Assembly: GCA_003486645.1 (NCBI GenBank)
Contig: DNGI01000057.1
Coordinates: 1,275 to 26,480 of the forward strand
Reading direction: 5' to 3'
DNA: 25,206 nt
Source of the DNA: Cyanobacteria bacterium UBA11370
GTDB taxonomy: Bacteria; Cyanobacteriota; Cyanobacteriia; Cyanobacteriales; Coleofasciculaceae
Position numbers and translations under genes: made by a program. Shown in pieces: positions 23,583-25,206 of the stretch (the stretch's first letter is position 1; the number at the start of each line of letters is the position of its first letter). The notes below the pieces were generated by a model, which was given only the letters and a program-made list of their open reading frames with translations, was not told where the DNA came from and did no database searches.

Positions 23583-25100
23583 ATGCTATTTAATTCCCTT
23601 GAATTTATTTTTCTGTTTCTCCCACTGACTCTCTGGATTTTTTTCCAGATTAACAGTCTCGTCTCCCATCAATGGTCTATTGTATGGCTAGTAGCGGCTT
23701 CTTTAGGTTTCTACGCTTGGTCATATCCTCCCTATTTAGGACTGCTGCTATTGTCAATTTTATTTAACTATGGGATAGGTTTAGCCCTAAGCGATCGCAT
23801 CCCAATACTCCTAAGCAAAAAGGGGTTACTGATTCTAGGTATTGCTCTCAATCTCACCCTATTAGGGTATTTTAAATACACAAACTTTTTCGTTTCAACA
23901 GTTAACGATTTCCTCGGAACAACCTTTAACCTAAATACAATTATCTTACCCTTGGGAATCTCATTTTTTACCTTTGGGCAAATTACCTATTTAGTCGATA
24001 GTTATCGAGGAGAAACGCCAGATTATAACGTCTTGAACTATTGCTTTTTTGTTAGCTTTTTCCCAAAAATTTTTGCGGGTCCAATTGTCCGCTATAACGA
24101 ATTAATCCCCCAGTTAGACAATCAATCAATTTACCAGTTTAATCCTGAAAATATAGCAGTCGGGCTAACTCTTTTCTCCTTGGGATTGTTCAAAAAAATC
24201 GTTTTCGCTGATAGTATAGCCGCCTACGTAACTCCTGTATTCAATGGCGCGGTTCAAGGTGTACCTGTTGCCTTCTTTGAAGCCTGGGGTGGCGCATTGG
24301 CTTACTCTTTACAATTGTACTTCGATTTTTCCGGCTACTCAGACATGGCGATTGGTGTAGCTCGAATGTTTGGGATTAAGTTACCTCTCAATTTCGATTC
24401 TCCTTATAAAGCGGTGAATATTATTGATTTTTGGCATCGATGGCACATCACTCTGTCTAACTTCTTGCGCGATTATCTCTACATTCCTCTTGGAGGTAAT
24501 CGTCAGGGAGAAGTGCGCCGCTATATCAATTTAATGATTACCATGTTATTAGGAGGTCTTTGGCATGGTGCGGGTTGGACATTTGTATTTTGGGGTGGAT
24601 TACATGGACTCTATTTAAGTATCAATCATCAATGGCGTTCCTTCCGAAAATCACTCGGTCATGACTTAAAAAAGACCCATTGGTGGAGTCAAACATTGGC
24701 TAGTTTCATAACATTTATAGCTGTTGTAGGAAGTTGGGTTTTCTTTAGAGCAGAAACGATTAATGCGGCGATCGCAATTCTCAAAGGGATGAGCGGGATA
24801 AGTGGTGTGAATGGAGTCTTAATACCCAGTTACTTGTTTCCTAAATTAATGGTTGTGATGTCTTTTCTACTTCTCATCGTCGGGTTTACCCCGAATACCC
24901 AACAATGGCTGATTCAGTATAAACCCGTATTTGAAGAACAGATTATAGAAACGACATCAGGTTTAAGCAACGGTAGCGCAAAAATGTGGCAGTGGCAACC
25001 TAATCAACTCTTTGGTTTCATACTGGGTATTTTACTCTTCTTAATTGCTAAGACTTCTTTAACGGCTTCTCCGAGTAATTTTGTATATTTTAATTTTTGA
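23583..25100 (+). CDS. MBOAT-family O-acyltransferase (AlgI/DltB-like)
   Basis: This 505-residue polytopic membrane protein is inferred to carry acyl, usually acetyl, groups across the plasma membrane for transfer to the polysaccharide. The family signature is complete: YFDFSGYSDMAIGVARMFGI (246-265), the conserved NIIDFWHRWHITLSNFLRDY (279-298) and LGGLWHGAGW (323-332), where His 328 matches the catalytic His of AlgI. About ten to twelve hydrophobic segments are present. The start ATG 23583 (MLFNSLEFIFLFLPL) is the usual beginning of this family. The stop is three bases before the next ATG, so translation with the downstream gene is probably coupled, as with AlgI and its periplasmic partner. 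Acetylation of the local EPS is inferred from context. Confidence 0.94.
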   Translation: MLFNSLEFIFLFLPLTLWIFFQINSLVSHQWSIVWLVAASLGFYAWSYPPYLGLLLLSILFNYGIGLALSDRIPILLSKKGLLILGIALNLTLLGYFKYTNFFVSTVNDFLGTTFNLNTIILPLGISFFTFGQITYLVDSYRGETPDYNVLNYCFFVSFFPKIFAGPIVRYNELIPQLDNQSIYQFNPENIAVGLTLFSLGLFKKIVFADSIAAYVTPVFNGAVQGVPVAFFEAWGGALAYSLQLYFDFSGYSDMAIGVARMFGIKLPLNFDSPYKAVNIIDFWHRWHITLSNFLRDYLYIPLGGNRQGEVRRYINLMITMLLGGLWHGAGWTFVFWGGLHGLYLSINHQWRSFRKSLGHDLKKTHWWSQTLASFITFIAVVGSWVFFRAETINAAIAILKGMSGISGVNGVLIPSYLFPKLMVVMSFLLLIVGFTPNTQQWLIQYKPVFEEQIIETTSGLSNGSAKMWQWQPNQLFGFILGILLFLIAKTSLTASPSNFVYFNF

Positions 25101-25103
25101 ACG

Positions 25104-25206
25104 ATGAACTATAGACCCTATTTCCGCTCAATACTAATTGGCTTAAGTCTAAGTTCTCTTCTATTCTTGTTAGTAGTTTTATCCCAACTTGGCGCTCCGA
25201 CAGAAA
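25104..25206 (+). CDS. Start of a membrane-anchored protein, probable MBOAT partner (runs off the right edge)
   Basis: Only 34 codons are visible (MNYRPYFRSILIGLSLSSLL, then a Leu/Val-rich run). They form a short basic start and one hydrophobic segment (about residues 9-27), as in a signal anchor. The frame is open to the window edge and begins three bases after the MBOAT stop. MBOAT acyltransferases are usually followed by an SGNH/AlgJ/DUF1574-type membrane-anchored periplasmic protein that completes transfer to the sugar; this is the likely identity but the diagnostic residues lie outside the window. Confidence 0.6.
   Translation, partial: MNYRPYFRSILIGLSLSSLLFLLVVLSQLGAPTE

Overview
The window is cyanobacterial chromosomal DNA. 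The palindrome GCGATCGC (HIP1, typical of many cyanobacteria) recurs about a dozen times, for example at 49-56, 9058-9065, 15871-15878, 20541-20548, 22033-22040 and 23791-23798. The short intergenic repeat families and the protein families also fit a filamentous or colonial, sheath-forming cyanobacterium. I cannot name a species from sequence alone.

Region 1 (1-3334) is housekeeping or regulatory. It holds the N-terminal part of a PAS/GAF sensor protein running off the left edge (minus strand), a small orphan ribbon-helix-helix antitoxin-like gene (minus), and lepA (elongation factor 4, plus). A G-rich and an AATCCAA-type repeat (3373-3450) follow lepA.

Region 2 (3497-25206) is one large Wzx/Wzy-dependent exopolysaccharide (EPS) locus. 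The initiating polyprenyl-phosphate sugar transferase (minus) faces away from a tight plus-strand operon. The operon encodes a Wzc-type co-polymerase/tyrosine kinase, a Wza-type outer-membrane export protein and a Wzy-type polymerase. An 851-bp non-coding region lies between the two. A minus-strand block follows, with the Wzx flippase, a possible 41-residue small protein, an HlpA-like glycosyltransferase (GT) and a GT4 glycosyltransferase. A long plus-strand block then carries a GT4, two GT2 enzymes, an exostosin-like (GT47) enzyme, a PAPS-type sulfotransferase, a WecG/TagA (GT26) enzyme, an exported GH10 endo-xylanase-like hydrolase, a GT8, an MBOAT O-acyltransferase and the first codons of its likely membrane-anchored partner.

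Together the genes describe a whole pathway. The initiating transferase loads the first sugar onto undecaprenyl phosphate. Eight putative GTs (three plus-strand GT-A enzymes of GT2/GT8 type, two GT4, GT47, GT26 and the HlpA-like enzyme) extend the repeat unit. The sulfotransferase and MBOAT system are inferred to add sulfate and acyl groups. Wzx flips the unit, Wzy polymerises it, and Wzc and Wza control and export it. The GH10 enzyme may trim or release the polymer. I infer a sulfated, probably acetylated heteropolysaccharide. No nucleotide-sugar synthesis genes, tRNAs, rRNAs, CRISPR arrays or transposases are visible.

Points worth a second look are the GH10 and exostosin-like genes inside an EPS locus, an Asp-to-Asn change in the Wzc Walker A' motif, an orphan strong Shine-Dalgarno with a 19-codon leader ORF before wzc, and the short ORF behind wzx with its own good ribosome-binding site.
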